Positions 1 to 9,447 of a stretch of DNA of 64,000 bases are shown here, piece by piece. Position 1 is the stretch's first letter, and every line of letters begins with the position of its first letter. The stretch lies in NCBI RefSeq assembly GCF_018860505.1, contig NZ_JAHKPU010000030.1, positions 124,001 through 188,000 of the forward strand, read 5' to 3'. The position numbers were made by a program, and so were the translations under genes. Source of the stretch: Pacificibacter marinus (GTDB taxonomy: Bacteria; Pseudomonadota; Alphaproteobacteria; Rhodobacterales; Rhodobacteraceae). The notes under the pieces are model-generated. The model saw only the letters and a program-made list of their open reading frames with translations. It searched no databases and had not been told where the DNA came from.

Positions 1-298
1 GGTGGTCATGGAATTGAGCAAATCCGTTGGCCTGACCGAAGGGCGGCGGTTGCAGCTTGCCGCGCAACAGGGCGGGTCGATGGGCCTGTGCCTTCTACCT
101 GAGGGCATGGGCAGCAATGCAGCGCAAAGCCGCTGGCACTGCGCCCCGCTCTTTGATGCGACAAACACATCGGAGGACTCGACTCTTCAACGATGGAAAA
201 TTATAAAGAACAAATCAGGAACATTAAGAGCGTGGAATGTGAAGTGGAATGCGCAAGCGCGTCGTATCAATGTGGTTTCAGAGGCTGCCCAGCGATAG
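1..298 (+). CDS. imuA: ImuA (RecA/SulA-like mutasome protein), C-terminal part only
   Basis: This is the 3' end of a gene cut by the left edge of the window; about 98 residues are visible. The identification comes mainly from position: it directly precedes and overlaps imuB, followed by dnaE2, the usual imuA-imuB-dnaE2 order of alphaproteobacterial SOS mutagenesis cassettes. The visible tail (for example RRLQLAAQQGGSMGLCLLP, then a stretch containing SRWHC) suits the C-terminal half of the RecA-like fold of this family. ImuA is known to act with ImuB and DnaE2 in error-prone translesion synthesis. The frame ends at the TAG at 296-298, about 50 bases inside imuB, so translation is probably coupled. 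The promoter and any LexA box lie outside the window. Confidence 0.82.
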   Translation, partial: VVMELSKSVGLTEGRRLQLAAQQGGSMGLCLLPEGMGSNAAQSRWHCAPLFDATNTSEDSTLQRWKIIKNKSGTLRAWNVKWNAQARRINVVSEAAQR

Positions 299-1712
299 GG
301 CTTTGCGCGCATGTGCGCAGGTCACAGCCAATGACAACCGTCCTTTTGTGCTCACGCATCACGAAAAAAACACTGACCGCATCTATTGCCTGAATCGCTC
401 TGCCGAAGCGCAGGGATTGCATCGAGGCATGGGGTTTTCTGACGCGCGTGCCTATTGCCCCGAGCTACAAAGCCAGCCTGCAGATACCGTCGCCGATGCG
501 CGTTTTTTGCAGATGCTCGCACGGTGGAGCAAGCGGTATTGCCCTTGGGTGGGCCTTGATGGCGCCGATGGGCTGGTGCTCAATATCGCGGGGTCGGCGC
601 ATCTGTTTGGTGGAGAGGCGGCGATGCTTGATGACATGCGCCATCGCCTCGCCCGCGCAGGGTTAAACGCCCGCATCGCGGCGGCAAACACACGCGGCGC
701 AGCCTGGGCGCTCACCCACTACGGGCGTGGCGCTGGGGATGATATCCGCACCCTGCCCGTCACAGCGCTGCGTCTTGATGCCAAAACCGACATCGCGTTA
801 CAGCGTCTGGGGCTGCGTAGAATATCCGATCTTGTCGATCTACCCCGCGCCACGATTGCGCGTCGTTTTGGCCCTGATGTGGTGTTGCGTCTGGATCAGG
901 CTATGGGGGCGCAAGACGAGGTCATCGCACCCTTGGGCGAGGTGCCACATTACGGTGTGCGACTGACATTTCCCGACCCGATCGGCTTAACGGAAGACGT
1001 GATGATGGGGACAAAGCGCCTCTTGGCGCGGTTGTGTGAAAAGCTCAAAGAGCAAGACATGGGCGCGCGCAAGTTGCAACTCACTCTGCGCCGTGTGGAT
1101 CAAAGCGCGCAACAGGTCGAGCTGCGTCTGGCCGCCCCCATGCGCGATGCCGCACGGGTTTTGCCCTTGTTCGAACGCGGGGTGAATGCGGTCGATGCGG
1201 GGTTCGGTATTGATCAACTCCGCCTTGAAGCCACACAGGTAGAGCCGCTTTTACCCGCGCAAATCACGACAACCACGGCGGCACGTCCCGATGGGCTGGA
1301 TGACTTGGTCACGCGCCTCGGCAACCGCATCGGGCTTGAGAATATCCAGCGGTTTTTACCAGCCGACAGCCATATTCCCGAGCGCAGTTTCCAGATCGCA
1401 CCGGCGGCCTATAGCGAAGCGCAAGGCACATGGGCGCGCCATCGTCCGCGCCCGCTGAAACTCTTCGTCCCCGAGCCGATTGCGGGCGTGGGATCGCAGC
1501 CCCCCGTTCGGTTCCGCTGGCGACGGATGACGCTCACAACTGGGCGCAGCACGGGCCCTGAACGCATCGCGCCACAGTGGTGGCTGCCTGATGAGGCGTG
1601 GCGGTCCGGCGTACGTGACTATTGGAAAGTTGACACCTGCGAAGGACGGCGATTGTGGCTGTTCTACACGCCGCAAACCCCTGGATGGTTTGTGCATGGG
1701 GAATTTGCATGA
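249..1712 (+). CDS. imuB: ImuB, Y-family DNA polymerase-like mutasome hub protein
   Basis: A 487-residue Y-family (UmuC/DinP-related) protein. The N terminus (RVVSMWFQRLPSDRALR) and the segment SKRYCPWVGLDGADGLVLNI match ImuB. The family usually lacks the acidic catalytic residues of active Y polymerases and works as an adaptor binding the beta clamp, ImuA and DnaE2. A helix-hairpin-helix-like part (LQRLGLRRISDLVDLPRATIARRFG) lies near residues 180-200. The start at 249 lies inside imuA; an alternative ATG at 270 would remove seven residues. The gene ends with ATGA overlapping the dnaE2 start, so the three genes appear to be one translationally coupled operon. By family knowledge it should be induced through LexA after DNA damage. 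Confidence 0.93.
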   Translation: MRKRVVSMWFQRLPSDRALRACAQVTANDNRPFVLTHHEKNTDRIYCLNRSAEAQGLHRGMGFSDARAYCPELQSQPADTVADARFLQMLARWSKRYCPWVGLDGADGLVLNIAGSAHLFGGEAAMLDDMRHRLARAGLNARIAAANTRGAAWALTHYGRGAGDDIRTLPVTALRLDAKTDIALQRLGLRRISDLVDLPRATIARRFGPDVVLRLDQAMGAQDEVIAPLGEVPHYGVRLTFPDPIGLTEDVMMGTKRLLARLCEKLKEQDMGARKLQLTLRRVDQSAQQVELRLAAPMRDAARVLPLFERGVNAVDAGFGIDQLRLEATQVEPLLPAQITTTTAARPDGLDDLVTRLGNRIGLENIQRFLPADSHIPERSFQIAPAAYSEAQGTWARHRPRPLKLFVPEPIAGVGSQPPVRFRWRRMTLTTGRSTGPERIAPQWWLPDEAWRSGVRDYWKVDTCEGRRLWLFYTPQTPGWFVHGEFA

Positions 1713-4700
1713 GTGCTCGTAACCCATCCCTTAATCCCGGATATGCCGAGTTATGCTGCACGTCCAATTTCACCTTTCTGCACGGTGCATCACACCCCGA
1801 GGAGCTGATCTCCCGAGCAGCAAACCTTGGCCTTACCGCCATAGCTATCACAGATCACAACTCGTTGGCCGGCGTGGTGCGCGCGTATTCGGCGCTCAAG
1901 GAACTGCGCCGCGAGCACGGCGAGAATATCCCCCTGCCCAAGCTGATCATCGGCGCCCGCCTGATCTTGCGCGACAGCGATACGCATTGGATTGCCCTGC
2001 CCCATGATCGCCCCGCTTATACGCGATTGACGCGGCTGCTCACCCTCGGCAAACGGCGCGCACCCAAAGGGGCCTGCCATCTCGACCTGCGCGACATAGC
2101 GCAGGGCTGCGCGGGAATGAGCCTCATTGCCCTGCCCCAACAAGCACTAAAGGACAGCGCGACTGAGATCATCACGCTCAGAAAGCACTTTCCGGCGGAT
2201 GTCTTTATCGGCGCGTCCCCGCGCTATGATGGCAGCGACCAGCTCCATTTCGATGCCTGCGCCGCTCTCGCGCATCGCACCGCTGCTCCGATGGTGGCGG
2301 TCGGGGATGCGCTGATGCATCACGGATCGCGCAGGCAATTGGCCGATATTTTGACTTGCATACGCGAGGGCATCACGATTGATAAAATCGGCACCCGCGC
2401 CCTCCTCAATGCCGAGCGCCGCCTCAAGGGAGAAGCGGATATGGCGCGGCTCTTTGCCCGCCATCCCGCCGCCCTGCGCCGCACTGTGGAGATCGCGGCG
2501 CGGTCGAGTTTCTGCCTGTCCGAGTTGAGCTATGAATATCCCGACGAGATCGCGGAAGGTGAACCGCCCCAAGAACGCTTGGCGCGCCTCGCTGCCGAAG
2601 GGCTGAAAAATCGCTATCCCGATGGGGCACCCCAGACCGCCATCGCGCAGATGAAGAAGGAACTGACGCTGGTCAAATCGCTCGGCTTTCCCGCCTATTT
2701 CCTCACCGTTCATGACATCGTGCAATTCGCACGGTCTCAGGGCATCCTGTGTCAGGGGCGCGGGTCTGCGGCCAATTCCATCCTGTGCTATCTGCTCGGG
2801 ATCACCGATGTTAGCCCAGAAACCATCACGATGGTGGTGGAGCGCTTCGTCTCCGAGCATCGCGGCGAGCCGCCTGATATTGATGTAGATTTCGAACATG
2901 AACGCCGCGAGGAGGTCATTCAGCATATCTACGCCAAATATGGCCGCCACCGCGCGGGGCTATGTGCCACGGTGATCCATTTTCGTTCCCGCGCCGCGAT
3001 CGCCGAAGTGGGCAAAGCCATGGGGCTTTCCAAGGATGTCACCGCCAATTTGTCGGCGCAGATCTGGGGATCGAACAATAGGGGCGCAGACCCTGAGCGC
3101 GTCAAGGAGCTTGGCCTTGATCTCTCGGACCCTCGGCTGGCCCAAACGATCAAACTCATCGGAGAGATCATCGGGTTTCCCCGCCACCTCAGCCAGCATG
3201 TCGGCGGCTTCATCATCACCAAAGGACGGCTCGATGAGCTGTGCCCGATTGAAAACGCCGCAATGGAGGACCGCACGATCATCGAGTGGGACAAGGACGA
3301 TATCGACGCACTCGGCATTCTCAAGATTGATATTCTCAGCCTCGGCATGCTCACCTGCATTCGCAAAAGTTTCGATCTGATCGCACAGCATGGCGGCGCG
3401 CGCCTCTCTATCGCCACCGTGCCGCAAGCCGACGCGCCGACCTTCGATATGCTCTGCGCAGCCGATGCCATTGGGGTATTTCAAGTCGAAAGCCGTGCGC
3501 AGATGAACTTTCTGCCGCGCATGAAACCACGCGTATTTTATGATCTGGTGATCGAGGTCGCCATTGTCCGCCCCGGCCCGATCCAAGGCGGCATGGTGCA
3601 TCCTTATATCAATCGCCGCCAAGGCAAAGAGCCCGTCGCATTTCCGTCAAAAGAGCTGGAAAAGGTACTCGGCAAGACACTCGGCGTGCCGCTGTTTCAA
3701 GAGCAAGCCATGCAAATCGCCGTGGTCGCGGCGGGTTTTTCCCCCTCGGAGGCCGACAAGCTGCGCCGTTCCATGGCGACGTTTCGGCGGATGGGCACCA
3801 TCGGCCAGCTACGCGATAAATTCATCAACGGCATGTTAGAGCGCGGCTACGAGTTGGCCTTTGCAGAGAGCTGTTTTTCCCAGATCGAAGGCTTTGGCGA
3901 ATACGGCTTTCCCGAAAGCCACGCCGCCGCTTTTGCCATGCTTGCCTATGTCTCGGCTTGGCTCAAACGCCATCACCCTGCCGTCTTCGCCTGCGCGCTG
4001 CTCAATTCCCAGCCTATGGGATTTTACGCCCCTGCCCAAATCGTGCGTGACGCCCGTGAACATCAGATCGAGCTGCGCCCGATTTGCGTAAACAACAGCG
4101 ACTGGGACAATACACTGGAGCGCCGCGCCGATGGATCACTCGCGCTCCGGCTTGGGTTTCGTCAAATCAAAGGATTTCGCGAAGAAGATGCCGCCTGGAT
4201 CGTCGCCGCGCGTGGCAACGGCTACCCTGATCCCGAAGCGATATGGCTGCGCGCAGGGATTGCGCCCGCAACTCTCGAACGACTGGCCGAAGCGGATGCC
4301 TATGCGGGCCTCGGCATGGGGCGACGTGATGCGCTTTGGGCGGTGAAAGCCATCGGCGGTCCCAAGCCGCTGCCACTTTTCAATGATCCGATTGAGGGCG
4401 AAGGCATACATGAACCACTTGTGACCCTGCCCGCAATGCACCTCGGTGAGGAGGTCGTCGAGGATTACGTGGCCATGCGCCTATCGCTCAAGGCCCATCC
4501 GATGGAGTTGTTGCGCCCCAAGATGGAAGGACTGACGCCACACGCGGCCCTGCCCAACGTCCCACTCGGGCCTTTGATGAGGAAAAGCATTTCGGTTTGC
4601 GGTTTGGTCATCACGCGCCAACGGCCGGGGACAGCATCAGGGGTCGTATTTTTAACCCTTGAAGATGAAACCGGCGTCTCGAATGTGGTGGTCTGGAAGA

Positions 4701-4972
4701 CGGTCTACAAACGATTCCGCCGCGCGGTCATGGGCGGGCGGCTGCTGCGCGTCACCGGATATGTGCAACGCGAAGGTATTGTGGTGCATGTCATTGCACA
4801 AAAGATCGAAGATGTCTCGCACCGCCTCAGCACCCTCGGCCATCCGATGGATGAAGCCATTGGCATTACTGAATCCCAAGCGGACGACGCTCCTCGCCCG
4901 AAAACCCAACCCCGCGCCACGCACCCGCGCGACCAAGCAAAACGACTGTTTCCAAGTCGGGACTTCCACTGA
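1709..4972 (+). CDS. dnaE2: Error-prone DNA polymerase DnaE2 (ImuC)
   Basis: An alpha subunit-type C-family DNA polymerase of 1087 residues, the normal length for DnaE2. The N-terminal PHP domain is evident (YAELCCTSNFTFLHGASHPEEL, then AITDHNSLAGVVRAY). The polymerase core contains the acidic motif PPDIDVDFEHERREEV, and the segment FQVESRAQMNFLPRMKPR is typical. A C-terminal OB-fold (GVVFLTLEDETGVSNVVVW) lies near residues 980-1040. The reading frame is open from 1655, but the ATG at 1709, overlapping the imuB stop as ATGA, gives the family-typical N terminus and is preferred. The enzyme extends DNA past lesions together with ImuA and ImuB and causes damage-induced mutation. It is distinct from the replicative DnaE1. 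Confidence 0.95.
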   Translation: MSARNPSLNPGYAELCCTSNFTFLHGASHPEELISRAANLGLTAIAITDHNSLAGVVRAYSALKELRREHGENIPLPKLIIGARLILRDSDTHWIALPHDRPAYTRLTRLLTLGKRRAPKGACHLDLRDIAQGCAGMSLIALPQQALKDSATEIITLRKHFPADVFIGASPRYDGSDQLHFDACAALAHRTAAPMVAVGDALMHHGSRRQLADILTCIREGITIDKIGTRALLNAERRLKGEADMARLFARHPAALRRTVEIAARSSFCLSELSYEYPDEIAEGEPPQERLARLAAEGLKNRYPDGAPQTAIAQMKKELTLVKSLGFPAYFLTVHDIVQFARSQGILCQGRGSAANSILCYLLGITDVSPETITMVVERFVSEHRGEPPDIDVDFEHERREEVIQHIYAKYGRHRAGLCATVIHFRSRAAIAEVGKAMGLSKDVTANLSAQIWGSNNRGADPERVKELGLDLSDPRLAQTIKLIGEIIGFPRHLSQHVGGFIITKGRLDELCPIENAAMEDRTIIEWDKDDIDALGILKIDILSLGMLTCIRKSFDLIAQHGGARLSIATVPQADAPTFDMLCAADAIGVFQVESRAQMNFLPRMKPRVFYDLVIEVAIVRPGPIQGGMVHPYINRRQGKEPVAFPSKELEKVLGKTLGVPLFQEQAMQIAVVAAGFSPSEADKLRRSMATFRRMGTIGQLRDKFINGMLERGYELAFAESCFSQIEGFGEYGFPESHAAAFAMLAYVSAWLKRHHPAVFACALLNSQPMGFYAPAQIVRDAREHQIELRPICVNNSDWDNTLERRADGSLALRLGFRQIKGFREEDAAWIVAARGNGYPDPEAIWLRAGIAPATLERLAEADAYAGLGMGRRDALWAVKAIGGPKPLPLFNDPIEGEGIHEPLVTLPAMHLGEEVVEDYVAMRLSLKAHPMELLRPKMEGLTPHAALPNVPLGPLMRKSISVCGLVITRQRPGTASGVVFLTLEDETGVSNVVVWKTVYKRFRRAVMGGRLLRVTGYVQREGIVVHVIAQKIEDVSHRLSTLGHPMDEAIGITESQADDAPRPKTQPRATHPRDQAKRLFPSRDFH

Positions 4973-5616
4973 GTGTCAAGCGAGAGCGTGAAGCGTGCAT
5001 TCGCTGCAAGTGAGTGGCCCGCCGGAGAACACGAAAGCGGCTTTTCATGGGCTGAATATTCCTTCCCTCCCAATGTTACCCCCTCCTTCTAAGTCTGTGA
5101 GGCTAGGAAAGACGACCACATCGTATCTGTTGCCAACCACGGATGGACCTTAATCAACGGCATAACATCTGAGATGGGTTTTGAGTACAAATGGCGGGTT
5201 CCAGTTTTGCCCGAAACAGGTTTCACGTCATTTAGGAGGTCCGAAATAAAATGATTATAAATCAAGTACTTAATACCCAAAACGTCCAACACTCACCAAA
5301 CGCCAAAACCACTTATGGTGTTCGGTCAAAATTGGAACCCTGAACAGGCAAGGCTGGGGGCTGAGGTCAGACGAACCGTTTTTCTTTATGAATTGTTGAG
5401 TTTCTGCCGCACTGACGTGACATGCCAAAATTCACACGTTCTGAACTCGAGCGACCGCGCGCTCAGCGTAAATTGCGCGGCTTTACAACCATCGCACACC
5501 TCAATCGCGCAGAGCCGTTCACCTCAAACTCAGAGTCTTATGACTAGACATTGATATCAAACCTGACCACCATCTGACGGCGATCGACATGAGCGTACCA
5601 AAGGGGATAAGTAAGA
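4973..5616. other. Gene-poor interval of about 640 bases
   Basis: This stretch separates dnaE2 from an exported protein gene. Two short open frames (5089-5292 on the minus strand, 5315-5554 on the plus strand) have no convincing ribosome-binding site, low-complexity composition and no recognisable motif, so neither is called. No strong hairpin-plus-T terminator follows dnaE2. The sequence is locally A+T-richer than the flanking genes and could be degraded coding sequence, but no homologous segment was recognised. Confidence 0.5.
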
Positions 5617-6603
5617 ATGAAATTTGGTGTGTATCTTGTTTTTGCAGGCGCTTTTGGAATTACACAAGCGCAAGCGGGATGCCCACAAGGACAAGAGGCC
5701 TTCACCTCGTGCCAGATTGAAGGACGCGAGACGGAAGTCTTCGTGTGCTTCGACGATCAGATTGCAACCTATAGCTATGGGCCGATTGGCGGCGCACCTG
5801 AATTGCAGCTGTCTGAACCTATTGAGCGTGTCGATTTCGAGCCTTGGTCGGGGGCGGGACAGTCGATCTTTGAGAGCGTCACCTTTTACAATGGCGACTA
5901 CGCTTACAACGTGGGCGGCGGTTTTGATCGTCCGTTTTCCGAAGAGGACATGGAGCATGGCCCACGGCGTTTCGGGTGGGTCGAGGTGACGGAAAGTGGT
6001 GAACACGCCGCCAGCCTTGAGTGTATCCCAGAGACAGTAAGCTATGGTTTTGGCGGCGGAATCCACGACATTAAAGTAGCGGCAGGCCAAACCTGGGATC
6101 CTTATTCCTACACATGGGTGTCCGACCGTATTCAGCCAACGGCGACGTCGACCTTGCAAGAGACCAGCTACGAAAGCGTTATCGAGTATTGCCTACCTGC
6201 GAGCGAATTCAATCTGGGAGGCGTGCATATGGGCGATCCGCTCGGCACACTCGGCAAGCTTGGCTCACCAGAAACCATTGAAGACCCTGATGGGCGTGGC
6301 GAGGCGATTGACCGCATGATGCTTGTCGGGATGGATATCGATATTTTCCAAGATGCCGTCTTCGCCATGTCCACCACATCGCCCCACTGGGAAATGCCGT
6401 CAGGCCTGAGGGTTGGGCTGACGCGCGGCGAAGTGATCCGCCTGTTGGGTCGCGTGCCCAACGGCTATACGTCCACATCGCAAAGATTCACGGCTTATGT
6501 CTGTTCGGACATTCCGGTTCCTGATCCCGAATGGACCATGATGATCGACTTCGGACAGGACAAACGGGTGAGCCGCATAGATTTTGTAAGTTTGGCATAT
6601 TAG
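5617..6603 (+). CDS. Exported protein of unknown function
   Basis: I do not recognise this 328-residue protein. It begins with a short Sec-type signal peptide (MKFGVYLVFAGAFGITQAQA) with probable cleavage after AQA at residue 20, so it should be periplasmic or secreted. The mature part has several cysteines (in CPQGQEAFTSC, VFVCFDDQ and LECIPE), which suggests disulfides. The C-terminal part has a repeated glycine-turn character (GGVHMGDPLGTLGKLGSPET, then GLRVGLTRGEVIRLLGRVP); both copies pair a G-x-T/R-x-G segment with a downstream LG, as in small repeat modules that follow lipoproteins. A plausible AGGGGATAAG ribosome-binding site precedes the ATG. The next gene follows after 30 bases on the same strand, so the two are probably co-transcribed. 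Confidence 0.7.
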   Translation: MKFGVYLVFAGAFGITQAQAGCPQGQEAFTSCQIEGRETEVFVCFDDQIATYSYGPIGGAPELQLSEPIERVDFEPWSGAGQSIFESVTFYNGDYAYNVGGGFDRPFSEEDMEHGPRRFGWVEVTESGEHAASLECIPETVSYGFGGGIHDIKVAAGQTWDPYSYTWVSDRIQPTATSTLQETSYESVIEYCLPASEFNLGGVHMGDPLGTLGKLGSPETIEDPDGRGEAIDRMMLVGMDIDIFQDAVFAMSTTSPHWEMPSGLRVGLTRGEVIRLLGRVPNGYTSTSQRFTAYVCSDIPVPDPEWTMMIDFGQDKRVSRIDFVSLAY

Positions 6604-6633
6604 CATCGCGTTGAGTTTGGGAGAACGACCGTT

Positions 6634-7323
6634 TTGAAAACTATACCGACATTCGTTGTTCTCCTATTCTGGATCAGCAGCTGGCTTTCCACGTCGCCCG
6701 AAAAAGGCGCTGTATTCGGGGCCGTTTGCTGCATCCTAGGTTTTATTGCAGCGCATTTGGCTGCAAAACCTCAGAGCAAACGTGCCAGTCCCTCAAAAGC
6801 AACTGCGGTTCTCGCCACAGCCCTCCTCATCATCGGCGCGCTTCTCGCGTTGATGACATGGGCAGAAGGCACATCAGCGAGCGGGGCCATCATGCTCTTT
6901 TATGTTTTTGGGGTCGTGGGTTATCTCTTGCTGCTCAGTGCGATCATGTCGCCCAATCAAAACAAGCGGGGGTATCGATGCACGGGGGCTTTGGTTCTAT
7001 TTCTCATGGCCAGCTGGTCATGGGGCTCCGCGATCAGCATGTATGCACATCGCGGTGTAAAAACACACACTGGTACTGCATGCATTCTTGTGCCCAATCC
7101 AAGTGAGTACGACACTGAATTAAACTCCATATGGGAAATGCGCCTGCCCCAAATCCGATCGCAACGGACAAGTCCCAGCGGCAGCTATATTTGGGAATAT
7201 CATGCCATACTTGTCGCGCAAACTGATGGGCGAACCGAACACTACAACTGGTCAAAGAAATGGATGCGGTTCGAACACCTCGATCCTGTGCGCAATCCGT
7301 ATTTGCCGAAAACCTGTCCATAA
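6634..7323 (+). CDS. Five-helix integral membrane protein of unknown function
   Basis: I do not recognise this 229-residue protein. It has about five hydrophobic segments in the first 150 residues (TFVVLLFWISSWLS, FGAVCCILGFIAAHLAA, VLATALLIIGALLALMTW, FYVFGVVGYLLLLSAIM and ALVLFLMASWSWGSAI). A soluble tail of about 80 residues follows, rich in aromatic and basic residues. The start is a TTG at 6634 preceded by GGGAGA at a workable distance; no ATG gives a full first helix. It lies 30 bases downstream of the exported protein gene on the same strand, which suggests that the pair works together at the envelope. Its function cannot be stated from the sequence. Confidence 0.62.
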   Translation: MKTIPTFVVLLFWISSWLSTSPEKGAVFGAVCCILGFIAAHLAAKPQSKRASPSKATAVLATALLIIGALLALMTWAEGTSASGAIMLFYVFGVVGYLLLLSAIMSPNQNKRGYRCTGALVLFLMASWSWGSAISMYAHRGVKTHTGTACILVPNPSEYDTELNSIWEMRLPQIRSQRTSPSGSYIWEYHAILVAQTDGRTEHYNWSKKWMRFEHLDPVRNPYLPKTCP

Positions 7324-7491
7324 GTTTGCTCATGTAGGGGAGCAGAAAGGGCTAGAACCGGACATTCGAGACGCTCAACATAGACGGCAGCAAAGGGCCG
7401 TTTTTACAACAGCTCAAGGCTCTATGATCACACGCATCGCAGCGGTGACCAACCGCCTATGTAAGGTCTTTACAACAACAGGAACGCCAAA

Positions 7492-8994
7492 TCAGTCGCT
7501 TTTCGTAGCAATTGCTCTCTTGCGGCGCACGGCCTTAATCAATGGCCAAGCCACCACAAGCACGGTGGCCACAGCAAGCGTGGCGGAGATTGGGCGGGTT
7601 AACAGCTCTGTCGCATCGCCGCGGCTGATCAACAGTGCACGTCGCACGCTTTGCTCCGCCATTGGACCAAGGATCATGCCGAGAATGATTGGCGCCAGTG
7701 GTACGTTCACTTTCTCAAGGAAATATCCGGCAACGCCCGCAAGCAGCATGACCCATAAGTCGACAGGTCGCCCGTTGATGACGTAGACGCCGACACACAT
7801 CAGAGTCAGGATAGAGGGAACCAGTAAAACACCGGGGAGGCGCTGGAACTGGGCAAATACGCGGGTGGCAACAGCCCCGCCAAGCAGCAGGATCAATAAG
7901 GATGTGATCAACATTTCCATCATGAACCCGCCGACAAGGGTGGGATTTTGGTGGAACAATTGCGGACCAGGTTGCAACCCGTGAATGGTCAACGCACTCA
8001 GCACGAGGGCCGCAACCACATTGCCCGGAATACCAAGCGCTAAAGCGGGGATCATAGACGCTGCGTTGTCCGCGTTATTGCCACACTCAGCAGCGGCGAC
8101 GCCTTGAGGGTTGCCCTTGCCAAAGCTGTCAGGATCATCCGATGCGTTCTTGGCCGCGTTGTAGCTAAGGAAAGCCGCGATGTTGCCCCCTGCACCGGGT
8201 AAGATGCCCACTCCGATACCAATGCCAGAAGACCGGATCCACGTCGGGATCAGCCCGCGAATTTCCCCTTTATTGAAGGGGGTATTCGTCAGTTTCAATT
8301 GTGCTGCTGATAGCCCTTTCAGGTCGCATTTTTCAGCCAGTTGAAGGACTGGCGGTAGGGCATAAAGGCCCACGAGAACAACAATTAGGTCAAGACCGCC
8401 AAGCAACCAAGTTTGCCCGAATGTAAATCGGGCTTGGCCTGACAGAGAATCAATGCCCATCGTGCCGATCAGCAGCCCGATAACGGCGGCCATAATGCCT
8501 TTGATCGGATCAGACCCGACCATGACACCAACAGACGCCATGCCAAAGATAGCGATCCAGAAATATTCGGCGGGCCCGAAGAACAACGTCACACGAGCGA
8601 GCAACGGCCCCATCGTCATCAACGCAATTGCAGATACGATTCCCCCCACAGCTGAGGACCAACAGGCGATTTTCAGTGCTTTGGAGGCTTCGCCTTTGTC
8701 GGCCATCGGAAAGCCGTCGAACGTCGTGGCGATGGACGCCGGAGTACCAGGAATACGCAGCAGAATCGCAGGGATAGCGCCGCCGTACATCGACCCGTTG
8801 TAAATGCCTGCGACCATCCCAAGGGCTACCAATGGGTCCATTGAGTAGGTCAGCGGGAGTAATAGCGCGATTGCCATAACGGGATTCAGGCCCGGCAATG
8901 CGCCGATGAATACACCTAAAAGTGTGGACCCGATCATGGCAATCAAAGGCCAGAAGGTCAAAACATTGCTAAGCGCCTGAGTATAAAATTCCAT
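7492..8994 (-). CDS. tctA: TctA-type large permease subunit of a tripartite tricarboxylate transporter
   Basis: A 500-residue polytopic membrane protein with the TctA signature regions: an N-terminal part with GTLLGVFIGALPGLNPVMAI, then GGAIPAILLRIPGTPASIAT, and a second half-repeat containing GVGILPGAGGNIAAFLSYNA. The paired glycine- and proline-rich hairpins are the conserved duplication of this family. With TctB and the periplasmic TctC it forms a secondary transporter for carboxylates, driven by an ion gradient. It is the last gene of gntR-tctC-tctB-tctA and starts three bases after the tctB stop. The substrate cannot be read from the permease; the neighbouring amidohydrolase suggests a carboxylated ring compound or lactone. 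It is the usual length for the family. Confidence 0.93.
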   Translation of the reverse strand: MEFYTQALSNVLTFWPLIAMIGSTLLGVFIGALPGLNPVMAIALLLPLTYSMDPLVALGMVAGIYNGSMYGGAIPAILLRIPGTPASIATTFDGFPMADKGEASKALKIACWSSAVGGIVSAIALMTMGPLLARVTLFFGPAEYFWIAIFGMASVGVMVGSDPIKGIMAAVIGLLIGTMGIDSLSGQARFTFGQTWLLGGLDLIVVLVGLYALPPVLQLAEKCDLKGLSAAQLKLTNTPFNKGEIRGLIPTWIRSSGIGIGVGILPGAGGNIAAFLSYNAAKNASDDPDSFGKGNPQGVAAAECGNNADNAASMIPALALGIPGNVVAALVLSALTIHGLQPGPQLFHQNPTLVGGFMMEMLITSLLILLLGGAVATRVFAQFQRLPGVLLVPSILTLMCVGVYVINGRPVDLWVMLLAGVAGYFLEKVNVPLAPIILGMILGPMAEQSVRRALLISRGDATELLTRPISATLAVATVLVVAWPLIKAVRRKRAIATKSD

Positions 8995-8997
8995 CTC

Positions 8998-9447
8998 TTA
9001 TACTCCCAAGCCGAATAAGGGTGCCAAAGCTTCGCTCGGCAGCGGTTTTTCAAGCAGCACCGAGAAAACAAGGTAGACAACGGTCATAAAGACCAATGCG
9101 ACGATCAGCGCATAGATACCCTGTCGGAATCCTAGCGCGATGGGCAGCGCCAGCATCAACAAGAACGACGACGTATAAAAGCCAAGTGGCACAACAAGTG
9201 TGACGTAGATCGCGGCGATAACAACCGCCGTGATCATTTTTACGGGCGCATCCACGAGCAAACGGGCCTTGTTGGCCCCTTTACGCACCGCCCGAAGGGC
9301 GACGGTCCCGCCAAGAAGCGTCAAAATTACACCAAGCACCATCGGATAGGTGCCCCCCGCGCCGCTATAAGATGTTGCCATCCAAGCCGCTGCAATACCA
9401 AGCCCCACAAAGATGAGGCCTAGCGCGATATCCTGACGCCGCTCCAT
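8998..9447 (-). CDS. tctB: TctB-type small permease subunit
   Basis: A 149-residue membrane protein with four hydrophobic segments (IALGLIFVGLGIAAAWMATS, YPMVLGVILTLLGGTVAL, MITAVVIAAIYVTLVVPLG and IYALIVALVFMTVVYLVFSV), the size and topology of TctB. The sequence is poorly conserved in this family, so the identification rests on topology and its place between tctC and tctA. Its start overlaps the tctC stop by one base (TAATG), implying coupled translation. The subunit is essential in characterised systems, but its mechanistic role is little understood. Confidence 0.88.
   Translation of the reverse strand: MERRQDIALGLIFVGLGIAAAWMATSYSGAGGTYPMVLGVILTLLGGTVALRAVRKGANKARLLVDAPVKMITAVVIAAIYVTLVVPLGFYTSSFLLMLALPIALGFRQGIYALIVALVFMTVVYLVFSVLLEKPLPSEALAPLFGLGV

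Noticed and set aside
2147-2950. Long open frame on the minus strand inside dnaE2 (267 residues)
   Set aside because: It is antisense to a clear DnaE2 domain and its translation is low in conserved motifs; a shadow of the coding strand.
5089-5554. Two short frames (minus 5089-5292, plus 5315-5554) in the gene-poor gap
   Set aside because: No convincing ribosome-binding site, no motif and unusual composition; left unannotated.
7202-7786. Plus-strand frame of 194 residues across the end of the membrane protein gene and into tctA
   Set aside because: It overlaps tctA antisense and the 3' part of another gene; no domain seen.
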